Below are positions 10,306 through 19,889 of a stretch of 64,000 nucleotides of DNA, piece by piece (the stretch's first letter is position 1; each line of letters opens with the position of its first letter). The DNA is from Hippopus hippopus (Eukaryota > Mollusca > Bivalvia > Cardiida > Cardiidae), in assembly GCA_946811185.2 (NCBI GenBank), contig OX328102.1:47531619-47595618 (forward strand), in the 5' to 3' direction. The notes beneath the pieces were generated by a model. That model was given only the letters and a program-made list of their open reading frames with translations, ran no database searches and was not told the origin of the DNA. A program made the translations under genes and the position numbers.

Positions 10306-10536
10306 GCCCATTACTAGAAAAAACGACATTTTAGAGACTCTTGAACAAAAAGGTTTTAAAAAAATTCTGGGAAAAGGGGAAAATGCTGGCAACCAGCATT
10401 TTCTCCTTTTCTCACCATGTTTTCTACCCTTTCAGTGACATATGTCATTCCTTGAGCCATATTTAAATTGTCGCCCATGAAATTAATGCTTTCAACTTGG
10501 TCGAGTCCAGATTTTTGTCGTTTGGGAAAGAGTTAA
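10298..10536 (-). mobile_element. H1 MITE
   Basis: Central hairpin tgggaaaaggggaaaatgct / agcattttctccttttctca (10369-10416). The right arm carries the gtcgcccatga and ttttgtcgtttgggaaagag blocks. Ends in agttaa. Confidence 0.82.
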
Positions 10537-10748
10537 AAAGATAAATTTTAATAGCATAGAGGGGGAAAGAAAACACACTCCCAACCACTATTTCTACCTA
10601 ATATAAGACAATTTCATTAATATTGACCCAAATTTCATTTGTCGTCTGCAAATGATTTCATTGATGGCAGAGTCTAAAATTTTGTCGTTGGATAAAGATT
10701 GGTAGTTACCCATTTACCTTGACTTTAACTCTATATCAAAAGACAAAT

Positions 10749-10900
10749 TGATTGATTGATTGACTGATTGATTGATGGATGGATGGATGGATGGATGGAC
10801 GGACGGACGGACGGAGCGACCGACCGACCGACCGACCGACCGACCGACTGACAGACCGACTAATTGTTGCTTGGTTAATTTGTTGGTTAGTTGGTTGGTT
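10749..10900. repeat. graded tetranucleotide microsatellite
   Basis: Runs of ATTG, then ATGG, then ACGG, then ACCG follow one another, each differing from its neighbour by a single base, and then TTGG-type repeats. It lies next to no recognised SINE tail, though SINE-B tails end in ATTG/ATCA repeats and could have seeded it. Confidence 0.92.
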
Positions 10901-10984
10901 GGATGATTCATTGAATGGTGCATTACACAGCTTTTGGCATTATTTCAGACGCATAATTACGGTAACCTATCACTAATGTATTGC

Positions 10985-11130
10985 CAGAGTTTCACCAGTA
11001 CTAGGCTTGGGCCCTGAAGTGCCTTGGTCCAAGACAGTCGTAGGAAAAGCCCAGCTCTACAAATCAGGGTCGAGCCCTGAACCTCTGGGTTACTAATCCG
11101 ACGCTTGTTAGACTGAGCCCGGCATGACCA
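10985..11130 (-). mobile_element. tRNA-derived SINE fragment (third type)
   Basis: Minus strand: gccgggctcagtctaacaag, then cgtcggattagtaacccaga, then B-box-like ggttcagggctcgaccctga, then body ttggaccaaggcacttcagg. Similar bodies occur at 36020-36112 and 53695-53765. Confidence 0.6.
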
Positions 11131-11622
11131 AATAACCAAGAAACACATGAAAACAGAAGAGTACAGTGGTAAAAATATGTACGGTATCTTTTCTTTAATG
11201 TTATATGGACATATACAGTTAAACAACGAAATATGAGCAATTCTACCGTCCCTAGCATCCGAAGCTCAATACAACCCCGAAAAATTTGAATTTAGGCCAG
11301 GCAAAAATGACACAAGGACTACAGCATGTTGCAGAGAAATCTGCCGTCACTACCTGATATAAACACCAGCAGTATAATCACATTACATGTATTTTGCAAA
11401 TTATGATATGGAAAATATGGGATGAGGGGAAGAACAGTGGCCTGCAATAGTCGATTACGCCTTTTTCCTTAATGTTTTCAATACTTGCCCGCTGCGGGGA
11501 CGTAAACCTAATAAAGTGGGTAAAGAATAAAATAAGACATCAAAAACAGGTGTTGAAATATTTTCGAAATGACAAAGCAGTCAGATTTATAGCAATTTAC
11601 TCCTAAATACTGATTTAAAGAA
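11131..11622. other. no gene seen
   Basis: No recognised element, hairpin or motif-bearing frame. Confidence 0.4.
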
Positions 11623-11851
11623 TTAACCCTTTACCAGATAATACAGTGTTATAACGATCCAAAGGGAAACGCCTTTTGAAAACATTGTAGGAAAAGGAGA
11701 AAATGCTGGTAACCACCATTTTCTCCTTTTCCCATAATGTTTTCTACCTCTCCAAGGACAAATCCCATCATTTGAGACAAATCTACTTTGTCATCTGCAA
11801 GTGCTTTTAATTTGGACCCATCTAAAAAAAATTCGTGTAGTAAAGAGTTAA
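11623..11851 (-). mobile_element. H1 MITE, full length with TTAA ends
   Basis: TTAA at 11623-11626 and 11848-11851. Terminal parts ccctttaccagat and gtgtagtaaagag are inverted. The hairpin ggaaaaggagaaaatgctgg / accaccattttctccttttc lies near 11689-11741. Confidence 0.88.
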
Positions 11852-12213
11852 AGACTTAATATTGACTATACATCATTTGTACACGACTTCAATTTAACAG
11901 ATATAGGCAGTTTTTCGACATACTATGTCAACTACAAGTTATCTACGACTCGGTATTGAAAGCTTAATTATTGTTTATACCGTTTTTAAACCGAAATCAC
12001 TTCTAGGCGTGCACCGGATTTACCGGGGCCGGCTGTGACAAAGCGCATATTTTCACCTCGTCAGAGTTAAAGGACTTTTAACACAAATTGCATTTAAAGA
12101 TATTTAACCCTTCTACAGAGCGCCGGATAATCCCAATAGACATTTTCAGTATAGAAATAAGAACTCGATAATTGCAACATCAACGTTGCTCTTATCCAGA
12201 ATGTCTCATCATA
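11852..12213. other. no gene seen
   Basis: Nothing recognised. A short GC-rich patch (accggatttaccggggccgg, ~12013-12032) stands out but has no further support. Confidence 0.4.
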
Positions 12214-12280
12214 GCGGAAAGTTTACATCAAAGATAAGACTGCACGTTTTGCGTAGTCTGATTTTGATCTACACGAGCCT
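12214..12280. repeat. H2 hairpin copy, diverged
   Basis: ttacatcaaagataagactg pairs imperfectly with gtagtctgattttgatctac across cacgttttgc. Confidence 0.6.
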
Positions 12281-12499
12281 CAAATGCAGCTAAAGTTGGG
12301 TGGAAAGGCCTACAATAGAAGTGAATGTGCTAACTCAAAACTTTCGCACCAAAAGAAAAAAAAAAAAACTGAAAGTTGATTATAAATTTTGACCAGAAAA
12401 TATTTTCGTTTGCAATAGAATTATATTTTCAGGCCTCAAAAAAAATATTAATCTATTTTGCAGCGACAGTAATGAACCGCTCATGAAAATGAATTAAAG

Positions 12500-13264
12500 A
12501 CCAAGTGGCTTTAATTAAAGTAAACAATGCGGATGTTAAAATGCATATAAATTTAAATCATACCATTTAAAAGTGTTGAAATTATTGTAAAAATGACAAT
12601 CTGTTATTATATTATCCGAGTGATAGTCGCTGGAAGATATAGAGGATATTTGTTTTTTACAGTGAAAGATCGAAATTTATTTCATCGAGTGAATTTTTTT
12701 TTTTTTTTTTTTATTTCATGCTTTTAACCCTTTCTGGGGGGAACTGAATCAAAATCGAGAACAGTTCCTTTCGGTTTTTCCCCGTGGTGTACCCCCTCCG
12801 CATAGCAACGCATTACAATATTACGTCAAGGACGAGAAATGTAAGGTAAATTACGTCATATTTCCATCTGATTGTGAGGCACGCGCATTTTACCTAGGTA
12901 ACTAGTGCGCGGGAACAAATGTTTCCGCCTTCAATTGAAGAGTTAGAATATAAAAATCGGTATTTTCACTGGTCGTAACCATGAAATATCGAAAAATATT
13001 TCACCGATATTTCTCGATAACCTACCGGAAAGCATGAAATAAAAATGAATTTTAAAACCATGTAAAAATAGATAGAGCGACTTAGCAACTTTTTACCTAC
13101 ATGTAGTCTTAGAATTCGTTTTTCTGCCAGCGACAAATACTTGGACAGACCGAACAAGAAAAGGTGGTCATCTTCACAATAATTTCCATACTTTCATATA
13201 GTTCGATGTAAACTCACTTGTATTGTAACACCTATACTGTTTATTTTTAGCCGTCACTGGGCCT
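12500..13264. mobile_element. M11 palindromic element interrupted by M7
   Basis: Left arm 12500-12637 (gttaaaatgcatataaattt, gaaattattgtaaaaatgac, cagtcgctgg-type block) and right arm 13041-13264 (gagcgacttagcaact, ttcacaataatttccatact) match the uninterrupted M11 at 46988-47366. The two arms are inverted copies of each other. M7 sits between cgctgg and aatgaattttaaaac. Confidence 0.78.
12638..13040 (+). mobile_element. M7 element, uninterrupted
   Basis: Starts tatagaggatatttg, then ctttcggtttttccccgtgg, gcaacgcattacaatattac, gcgcattttacctaggtaac, aaaaatcggtattttcactg, and ends gaaagcatgaaataaa. It serves as the reference for spotting the M8 insertions at 7921 and 16702. Confidence 0.8.
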
Positions 13265-13380
13265 TTAATTGCTATAGTGCTGAATAAATAACTAAGATCT
13301 TTTCAGTCAATACAAGCCGTACAGTTATCATTAATTCCATGTAATATATTGAACAAATTTAAAATATCTCAAGTAATATC

Positions 13381-13455
13381 TGACTGTGTAGATCTAGGTC
13401 TCCAAGATCAGACTGTACAAAACGTGCAGCCTGATCTTGCATATATACCGGCGCA
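13381..13455. repeat. H2 hairpin copy
   Basis: gtagatctaggtctccaaga + tcagactgtac against gtgcagcctgatcttgc. The outer stem is degraded. Confidence 0.65.
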
Positions 13456-13499
13456 AAAACCATTTCAAATTATCACCGCGCATATGTAGAACTATTTTC

Positions 13500-13725
13500 C
13501 TATCAAAATATTAATACTTAACCTGATAAATAACTTAAAAGAAGCTTTCAAGTTGGTGGTAAAAACCTAAATTTGGCAATTTCAAAGTTATTTTTCGGGA
13601 AAAAAATATCTCCTCATCGGACAGTGTAGATCCAAGATCAGACTGCACGTTCTGTGCAGTCTGATCTTAATCTACGCTGCCCGCAAAAAGGACATTGAGT
13701 CGCGCTTAGTTGCCTAAGGGTTAAA
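13500..13725 (+). mobile_element. H2 element, longer copy
   Basis: Contains the 5' flank shared with 20920-21170, 25950-26150 and 59345-59555 (gctttcaag, caatttcaaag, tatctcctcatcgg), the hairpin (13619-13684: gtagatccaagatcagactg / cagtctgatcttaatctac) and the 3' flank tgagtcgcgcttagttgcct ending in gggttaa. It shows that H2 is an element of about 220 bp and not only a hairpin. Confidence 0.78.
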
Positions 13726-13891
13726 TCGTGGCTAAATCCTGGTACGGGGCAGTACGCGACCAAAGTTAAAATATAACGTCCCTCTATTTATTTATAAAAT
13801 GTATTTAATATAATTATTTACTGTTTATATGCCCACATTTGTGATAAGATTTAATGTCACGCATAAATTGGATTGACGGTTATTTTTCGCC

Positions 13892-14121
13892 TTAAACTCT
13901 TGTAACAGACGACAAAATTTTAGCCAGTACCAAACTCAAAGCATCTGCAGAGGACAAATTAAATGTTGCTTAAATGATGGGATGTGTCTCCGAAAGGGTA
14001 CAAAGCATTGTCGGAAAAGGAGAAAACGCTGCATACCAGCATTTTCTCCTTTTCATACAACGTTTTGAAAACAGTCTTCCCCAGGTTCATTTGAAGACGG
14101 GATTGTTTGTTAAAAAGTCAA
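13892..14121 (+). mobile_element. H1 MITE
   Basis: Starts ttaaactcttgtaacagacg, with hairpin ggagaaaacgctgcatacca / gcattttctcc near 14019-14053, and ends gattgtttgttaaaaag. Confidence 0.82.
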
Positions 14122-14153
14122 AGAGCATATTTAGAATTTTTGACAAAATATGA

Positions 14154-14421
14154 TTGAGCCATGCTTTGGCAAAAGGGGGCTTAATGCATCTCCGTGATGC
14201 ATGATACCATGCAAGTCATAACATGATAATGGATCCATAAAAATCCGTTTTGTCTAATAACCAACATAATTATGAGATAGAATGGTCCTTGGACATGCAG
14301 AAAATTTACCATAAGCAAAAAAGTTTGGACCCATGTTAACCTGTGCGGACTGTGCCGGCTTACATGGGTCGATACTTTTTGCAGATCCATTAAGCCCCCA
14401 TTTAACAAAGCATGGCTTAAA
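14154..14421. mobile_element. H3 MITE
   Basis: Ends tgagccatgctttggcaaaa / aacaaagcatggctta. The internal part has a diverged hairpin gttaacctgtgcggactgtg. The short minus-strand frames here are by-products. Confidence 0.82.
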
Positions 14422-14428
14422 CTTTAAA

Positions 14429-14647
14429 TGAGCCATGCCACTCTGTGAAAAGGGGGCTTAATGCATCTGGACCGAAACTTTTCGCTATTGGTCAATTTTC
14501 TGTATGCCCAAGGACCAGTCTATCTCATGATTAAGTTTGTTGTTAAAAAGAAGTGGATCTTATGGATCCCTAGGTATGTGATGGCTTGCTTGGTACCATG
14601 GATCACGGAGATGCATTAAGCCCCCTTTTGTCAGAGCATGGCTCATT
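14429..14647. mobile_element. H3 MITE, adjacent second copy
   Basis: Ends tgagccatgccactctgtga / gtcagagcatggctca. It lies 7 bp from the previous H3 copy and lacks the GCGC hairpin core. The region ataattatgtgatg is replaced by ggtatgtgatggcttgcttg. Confidence 0.8.
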
Positions 14648-14754
14648 TAATGGTTTCTATTAACTGCTGATCTATATAAACCATAACAAATATTGCTTAA
14701 CAGACTTCGAAGTCAGCATGTTACTACAGATTTTATGTTATCATTTCATTTTTA

Positions 14755-14890
14755 TTTGTAACGTATTTAACACCATTTTCAACATTATTGCAGCTCTATC
14801 GCGGCGGCTTGTGCACCTACCCATGCTTCCGACAGTTTTTTCTAACCAGTATTTCACGCAATATTCTTCCAAAGCCTTCCCACAAGTCCA
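14755..14890 (-). mobile_element. SINE-B fragment
   Basis: Minus-strand tail half: cgtatttaacaccattttca, atcgcggcggcttgtgcacc, ccagtatttcacgcaatatt. It stops before the head. Confidence 0.72.
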
Positions 14891-15264
14891 TTTGGCACTT
14901 TACCAAACAGCCCTGTGTTTTACAACCCCATTATCCGTCCCGCTAGATGGCATTCTACTAATACACATCTATCTAATTTGGGTATTCTGGGTACAGAACC
15001 GGACTACTTTTCAAAACAACAACCGTTACTTTGAATTTCAAAATGAAATAAACGTTTACTCAATAAAACGCTATCTGGTGCGATTCATTCAGCTATGATC
15101 GGCTAGCATGTAACCTATGCATCTGCTATTTATTAAAACAGCCCCTACATGCTTGGGTAATAGGCTAATAGCTTCGGTATAAGCCCTACCATTCCCAGGT
15201 TTACAGGTATGGGTGATGCGTCATAGCAGACAGGTAGAATCTTCAAAGAATATGACATGCGCAG
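14891..15264. other. no gene seen
   Basis: No repeat or motif recognised. A 126-codon frame (14718-15098) overlaps the SINE fragment and shows no conserved pattern. Confidence 0.4.
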
Positions 15265-15632
15265 ACAACGTTACAACCCTGAGGAAGAAAGCCTATGAAA
15301 GCCTAGGCAACCAGTTTTTTTTCCTCTTCCCACAATATTCTTCAACCTTCCAAAGACAACTCTTGTCAACTGACACACATTTATCATGTCTTCTGTTAAT
15401 ACTTTCAATTCGCGACGATGGTTGTGTGGAAAGGCAGTCAGTGGCTTTCAAAGAATATGGTGCGGAGTACTGGTGAAAGAAACTCCAGAAAAACATGGAT
15501 AGGTGCACTAGCCGCCGGGATATAGCTAAAATGATGTTGAAAATGGCGTTAAACACCATACAATCAATCAATCAATCGATCAAATGCTTTCAATTCGCGC
15601 AAATCTAGGCTTTGTTATATGGTAAAAAGAGA
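15265..15632 (-). mobile_element. H1 MITE remnant interrupted by SINE-B
   Basis: The left part has gaggaagaaagcctatgaaa and aggcaaccag..cctcttcccacaatattctt (hairpin largely lost). The right part (15600-15632) has aatctaggctttgttatatg + gtaaaaagag, the H1 terminus. The SINE occupies 15415-15586. Confidence 0.65.
15415..15586 (+). mobile_element. 5'-truncated SINE-B with 13-bp duplication
   Basis: Starts inside the body at gatggttgtgtgg and ends aaacaccatacaatcaatca plus tail. ctttcaattcgcg is repeated exactly at 15402-15414 and 15587-15599. Confidence 0.9.
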
Positions 15633-15654
15633 ATAAATTAGGTATTGAAGAGTG

Positions 15655-15790
15655 GTTAACAGCACTTTTCCTTTCTCCACAATCTTTCTCCTTTCTACCC
15701 CTTTAAAAAAAATCATATTATTTGAGCCGCATTTATTTTGTCGTCTACGAGTACTTTCTATTTAGACCAGCTTGGTAGAAGATGAGAAAC
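15655..15790 (-). mobile_element. H1 MITE half copy
   Basis: Right half only: ctttctccacaatctttctc, gagccgcatttattttgtcg, tctac, ending cagcttggtagaagatgag. Confidence 0.65.
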
Positions 15791-15893
15791 AGAAAGCTAC
15801 TCTATTACACAAAAAAGGAAAAAAAGAGAAATATATCATTCACCTAAATCAATAATAAGTGGATGGGGGAGTCTACATAAACTAAATATCGCA

Positions 15894-16126
15894 GTAACCC
15901 TTTACCACACAATCCTGATTTCGAACGACCCTGAAAAAGGCTTCTGAAAAAACATTGTGGGAAAAGGAGAAAATGCTGGTAACCAGCATTTTCTCCTTTT
16001 CCCACAATGTTTTCTATCTATCCAAAAAAAGAAATCATCATTTGAATTACATTTAATATTTCGTCTGCAAATGCTCTGAATTTGATCGAGCCTAAAATTT
16101 TATCGTTTGGTATATAAAGGGATAAA
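15894..16126 (-). mobile_element. H1 MITE with near-perfect hairpin
   Basis: gtgggaaaaggagaaaatgc + tggtaaccagcattttctcc + ttttcccac at 15957-16005. It begins taaccctttaccacac and ends cgtttggtatataaaggg. Confidence 0.88.
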
Positions 16127-16437
16127 ACAAAATTTAAAGACTCAAACAGTACGAAATGTTCGGCATTTATGGTTTTCGCTTTGATGATCTGATACTACAA
16201 ATTGACTTCTGATCACCGACCGTACATTAATTTGGTTTGTTTAGTTGTTTTATGTCTAGATGTCAGTTTTAGATGTCAGTTTCCAAAGTGTAGCAGTTAT
16301 TTTACGGTGACCACTGCACCTTTCCTTTCAAATAGTGCTTGTATGTGAGCAAGTGAGTCGTGCTTTCTATACTATTGGCTGCGTTCTAATTCTATTTTCT
16401 CTCCCGCTATAGAACGATTAAATTACATAATCTAATC
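16127..16437. other. no gene seen
   Basis: Nothing firm. acggtgaccactgcacc (~16304) is faintly SINE-like. Confidence 0.35.
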
Positions 16438-16439
16438 TA

Positions 16440-17325
16440 CGGAGGATATTTTTTAAAAAAATATCCTATTTATTTCATGCTTCTAACCCTTTTTTGGGGG
16501 GACTTATACAGTACATTTCTTTTCCGTAATTCCCCGTGGCTTACCCCCTCCGCATAACAACGCATTACAATAATACGTAAAGCCTTAAAAATGAAGGGTA
16601 AATTACGTCATATTTCCATCTGGTTGAGTGACACGCGCATTTTACCTAGGTAACTAGTGCGGGGGATCTACTGTTTCCGCCATGAATTGAACAGTAAGAA
16701 AACAAGTTGGCTTCTTTCCAAAAGAAGCCAGGAGAGGTCAGCATCAATGTTTTCAAATAGTTTATTGGCTTTTAATTTCAATATATTTTGGAACATGTAA
16801 ACAATCGAGTAAAAAAGCCGCCGCGTAGAAACCTCTTATATGCTTTACATGACGGTTATTTGACCTTCTTGTCGCGTTTTCAAGTCGCATAATATTGTCC
16901 AGCGGTCTTATTTATCTTTTTTAACAAAATTCTTTTTATTTTTTCTTCTGCTTAGATTTATTTGCTTAATGAAAAATTACAATTATTTTAGCGCTCATTT
17001 GCAGCCATGGCAAATTAATATAACAAATATTTTCTGAAATTCTTCATATAAAAATAAACCACGTCTATTTCCTGTTTCGTTTTTTTGATTTCGCTTTATT
17101 TACAAAACCATGACGAAACAGACTGTGTATCAGAACAATTTCGCAAGAAAAATGGATTTAGACAGCAAATTCTGTGGCAGTCTGCCTTTTAAACTCACCA
17201 CTGTTGGAGAGGTCTGATGACCTCTCCAATAAAATCGGTATTTTTCACTGGTCGTTACCATGAAATATCGAAAAATATTTCACCGTTATTTCTCGATATA
17301 CTATCAGAAATCATGAAATAAACAC
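16440..17325 (+). mobile_element. M7 element interrupted by M8
   Basis: Left 16440-16701 (ggaggatattt, ttccccgtggcttaccccct, cgcgcattttacctaggtaa) and right 17230-17325 (taaaatcggtatttttcact, catgaaatatcgaaaaatat) reconstruct an M7 matching 12638-13040. M8 sits about 135 bp along from the site used in the copy at 7733-8715. Confidence 0.8.
16702..17229. mobile_element. M8 MITE-like element, second copy
   Basis: Reverse complement of 7921-8442, 528 bp. Ends acaagttggcttctttccaa and gaggtctgatgacctctcca. It is inserted between aacagtaagaa and taaaatcgg of M7. Confidence 0.8.
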
Positions 17326-17361
17326 GTTTATTTATGACTATAAATTGTTTTTGTCATTTAA

Positions 17362-17417
17362 ATGGTTCGTTCGTTCGTTCGTTCGTTCGTTCGTTCGTTC
17401 GTTCGTTCGTTCGTTCT
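17362..17417. repeat. (GTTC)n microsatellite
   Basis: About thirteen uninterrupted GTTC units, little decayed, so recent or actively expanding. Confidence 0.95.
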
Positions 17418-17773
17418 GATGAAATCAAAATTTGAGCAGAAACCCAGTTGAGCATGGACTCAAGTATAATAAGCAATGGGCCAAGAATTTTCAAAAAAGG
17501 TAAGGGTTAAAATGCTGATATCTGCAGATTTTAAATGCCTCTGTGTGTATGCATGCTTACGCATGCGCACGCGCGTGTTCTCTGTACGCATCGACAAAAC
17601 ATTTAAAGCTTAGAAATAAAGACCATGATTACGCTAAATTGACCACTAATAACAAAACATCTACCATCTGACGAAATTATCAAATAACGTATCGATATAT
17701 TATTGCGGCAGAGCACGTGAATCGATGGCGCGTTGTACCCTTTCTGCGTCATGGGCAACAACCAGGGGCTTTT

Positions 17774-17814
17774 GCGGACGGCATAGATCAAGATCCTGAA
17801 TCTATACCGTCCGC
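17774..17814. repeat. H2 hairpin with deleted apex
   Basis: gcggacggcatagatcaaga then tcctgaatctataccgtccg c. The outer stem is intact but the GACTGCAC apex is gone. Confidence 0.7.
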
Positions 17815-17909
17815 TAGTTTATTTAAGCACAGATTAGAAAAATCTTTGGTCTGAGTTTCAATGGATTTTAATTTCAGAATTGAATGAGATCGCGTTTGTA
17901 TATTTGGGA

Positions 17910-18139
17910 TTAACTCTTTACCAGACAGCAGAATTTTAGACTTGTTCAAATAGAGACGATTTGTTGACAAAAACAACTGAATGTAGTCCGGATGATTGGA
18001 CTTGTCTTTGAAAGGGTAGAAAACATTGTGAGAAAAGGAGGAAATGCTGATTACCAGAATTTCTCCTTTTCCCACAATGTTTTCAAAAGCCTTCTTTGTT
18101 AGGGTCGTTAAAACTCGGGATTGTTTGGTAAGTGGGTAA
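17910..18139 (+). mobile_element. H1 MITE
   Basis: TTAA at 17910, ctctttaccagacag, hairpin gtgagaaaaggaggaaatgc / ttctccttttcccac near 18027-18078, and end gattgtttggtaagtgggta. Confidence 0.85.
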
Positions 18140-18270
18140 ATAACTCAACCATTCTCTGTTTGACTCATTATTGCTGTAAAACAAATTTAAAGCAGACAAT
18201 TGTATAAGTAACAAATCGGATGGGCGTACGTCCCCGTATTCGCTAATCATTTTAAATGTCAGTCTAATTT

Positions 18271-18573
18271 TTGATTGATTGATTGATTGTATAATGTGTA
18301 TAACGCCGTTTTCAACATTATTTCAGTTATATCGCGGCCGCCAGTGCTCCTATCCAAGCTTTCCCGGAGTTTCTTTTACCATGTAGTACTCCGCACAATA
18401 TTCTTTTCGACATAGCATCGTACAAAACAATGGTCAGCGGTGAGGGAGGGATGAATCCTGTCGGAATGACTATCATCAGTCCCCGGAAAGAAATTAGCCA
18501 AACCGGGGATCGAACCTGCGACCCCCTGTTCTCAAGTCCTGTACGCTACCGACTGAGCTACCGGGGCTCGGCT
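18271..18573 (-). mobile_element. SINE-B, full length
   Basis: Tail ttgattgattgattgattgt at 18271, body, and head with agctaccggggctcggc at 18557-18573. On the minus strand the head has agctcggtagcgtacaggac and ggttcgatccccgg. tctaattt/cctaattc flanks may be the decayed duplication. Confidence 0.88.
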
Positions 18574-18604
18574 AGCCTAATTCTAGATTTAGAAAGTACC
18601 GCAA

Positions 18605-19072
18605 CTTCTGTAGGGTTCGTATTTACGAACAGTTTCCGAAAGACATTCGTCGTATTTTTCTAAATTTGAAAGTAACACAACTTCTTATTGGCTGAATCAT
18701 TTGAGCCATGCTCTGACAAAAGGGGGCTTAATGCATCTCCGCGATGTATGATACCAAGCAAGTCATCACATAATTATGGATACATAAAATCCATTTTTTC
18801 AAACGACCGACTGAATCATGAGGTAGAATGATCCCTTGACATGCAGAAAATTCAAAGATAGCGAAAAGTTTTGGCCCATGCCAGCCTGCGCGGACTGCGC
18901 AGGCTGGCATGGGTCGATACTTTTCGCAAATGCATTAAGCCCCCTTTTCACAGAGCATTGTTCATTTGGTTTAGCCAATCAGAAGTTGTGTTACTTTCAA
19001 AAAATAGAAAATCTCAGATATAAAGAATAAGAATACTCTTAAGAATGGTTGATGAATACGGCCTTCAGAATG
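18605..19072. mobile_element. H5 palindrome with H3 inserted at its apex
   Basis: Left arm 18605-18702: ttcgtatttacgaacag, tttgaaagtaacacaacttc, ttggctgaatcat. Right arm 18967-19072: ggtttagccaatcagaagtt, gttactttc, cttaagaatggttgatgaat + acggcc. The arms are inverted copies separated by the H3 copy 18703-18966. Confidence 0.85.
18703..18966. mobile_element. H3 MITE
   Basis: Ends ttgagccatgctctgacaaa / cacagagcattgttcattt. It contains the core hairpin ccagcctgcgcggactgcgc + aggctgg (18880-18908). Near consensus, so likely young. Confidence 0.88.
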
Positions 19073-19112
19073 TTCAACCGATCTTGGATCTAGACAGCCC
19101 ATTGGTACCTTT

Positions 19113-19438
19113 TTAAACTCTTTTCTAAACGAAAAAACTTTGGACTGATCCAAATTGGAAGCATCTGCAGACGACAGTTTAAATGTGGCTGAAGTGATGC
19201 AATTTGTGTCTGAAAGTGTAGAAAACATTACGTGGAAAAAAGGAGAAAATGCTCGTTGCCTGCATTTGCAGACGATAAGCTAAATGTGGCTAAAATAATG
19301 AGAATTATCTTTAAAAGGGTAGAAAACAGTGTGGGAACAGGGGAAAATACCAGCATTTTCTCCTTTTCCCACATTGTTTTCAAAAGTTTTCTTCTTCATG
19401 GTCATTAAAACTCGGCGTGATTGTGTGGTAAATGGTTG
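19113..19438 (+). mobile_element. H1 MITE with internal arm duplication
   Basis: Left arm from TTAA 19113 through tagaaaacattacgtgg (~19220). A second, shorter left arm (gcatttgcagacgataagct ... tagaaaacagtgtggg) runs 19259-19344, followed by one hairpin half and the right arm ending gattgtgtggtaaatgg. The total is about 100 bp longer than consensus. Confidence 0.8.
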
Positions 19439-19488
19439 AATTATTCAAAATCTGAAGAACTCTTTCAATTGCCAGTGAAATTTCACAT

Positions 19489-19716
19489 TTAACCTTTACC
19501 ACACAATTCCGAGTTTTAACACTTCCGAAAAAGAAGGTTGTTGAAAACATTGTGGGAAAAGGAGAAAATGCTGGTTACCAGCATTTTCTCCTTTTTCCCA
19601 CAATTTTTTCTAATCTATCAAAGACAGTAATCATTATCTGGACTACGTTCAATATGTCATCTGCAAGTGCTTTCAATTTTAACCCATCTAAAATTTTGTA
19701 GTTTGGTAAAGAGTTC
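19489..19716 (-). mobile_element. H1 MITE
   Basis: TTAA at 19489, cctttaccacacaattccga, hairpin gtgggaaaaggagaaaatgc / agcattttctcctttttccc, and end gtagtttggtaaagagttc. Confidence 0.87.
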
Positions 19717-19837
19717 TTATAGCGCAAAACAATACATGAACACGACTTCTTTCTACAACGGAAATTACAAATCAATGAACATTAGCAAGACTTATGACCT
19801 AATAGGTTTGACTAAACAAGTGGAGGGAATAGATTGG

Positions 19838-19888
19838 TGATCAGACTACACGTTCTGTGCAGGCTGATCCTGATCTATGGCGTCCGAA
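19838..19888. repeat. H2 hairpin copy, intermediate core
   Basis: gatcagactacacgttctgt + gcaggctgatcctgatc. The 3' arm carries the GCAGGCTGAT form typical of H3/H4 while the 5' arm keeps GACT. The pairing is a mixed state between core types. Confidence 0.65.
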
Positions 19889-19889
19889 A

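Noticed and set aside
10714..10976. Frames rich in SVGR or DGRT repeats
   Set aside because: Translation of the graded tetranucleotide microsatellite.
14718..15098. 126-codon plus-strand frame as a gene
   Set aside because: Overlaps an antisense SINE-B fragment and has no motif.
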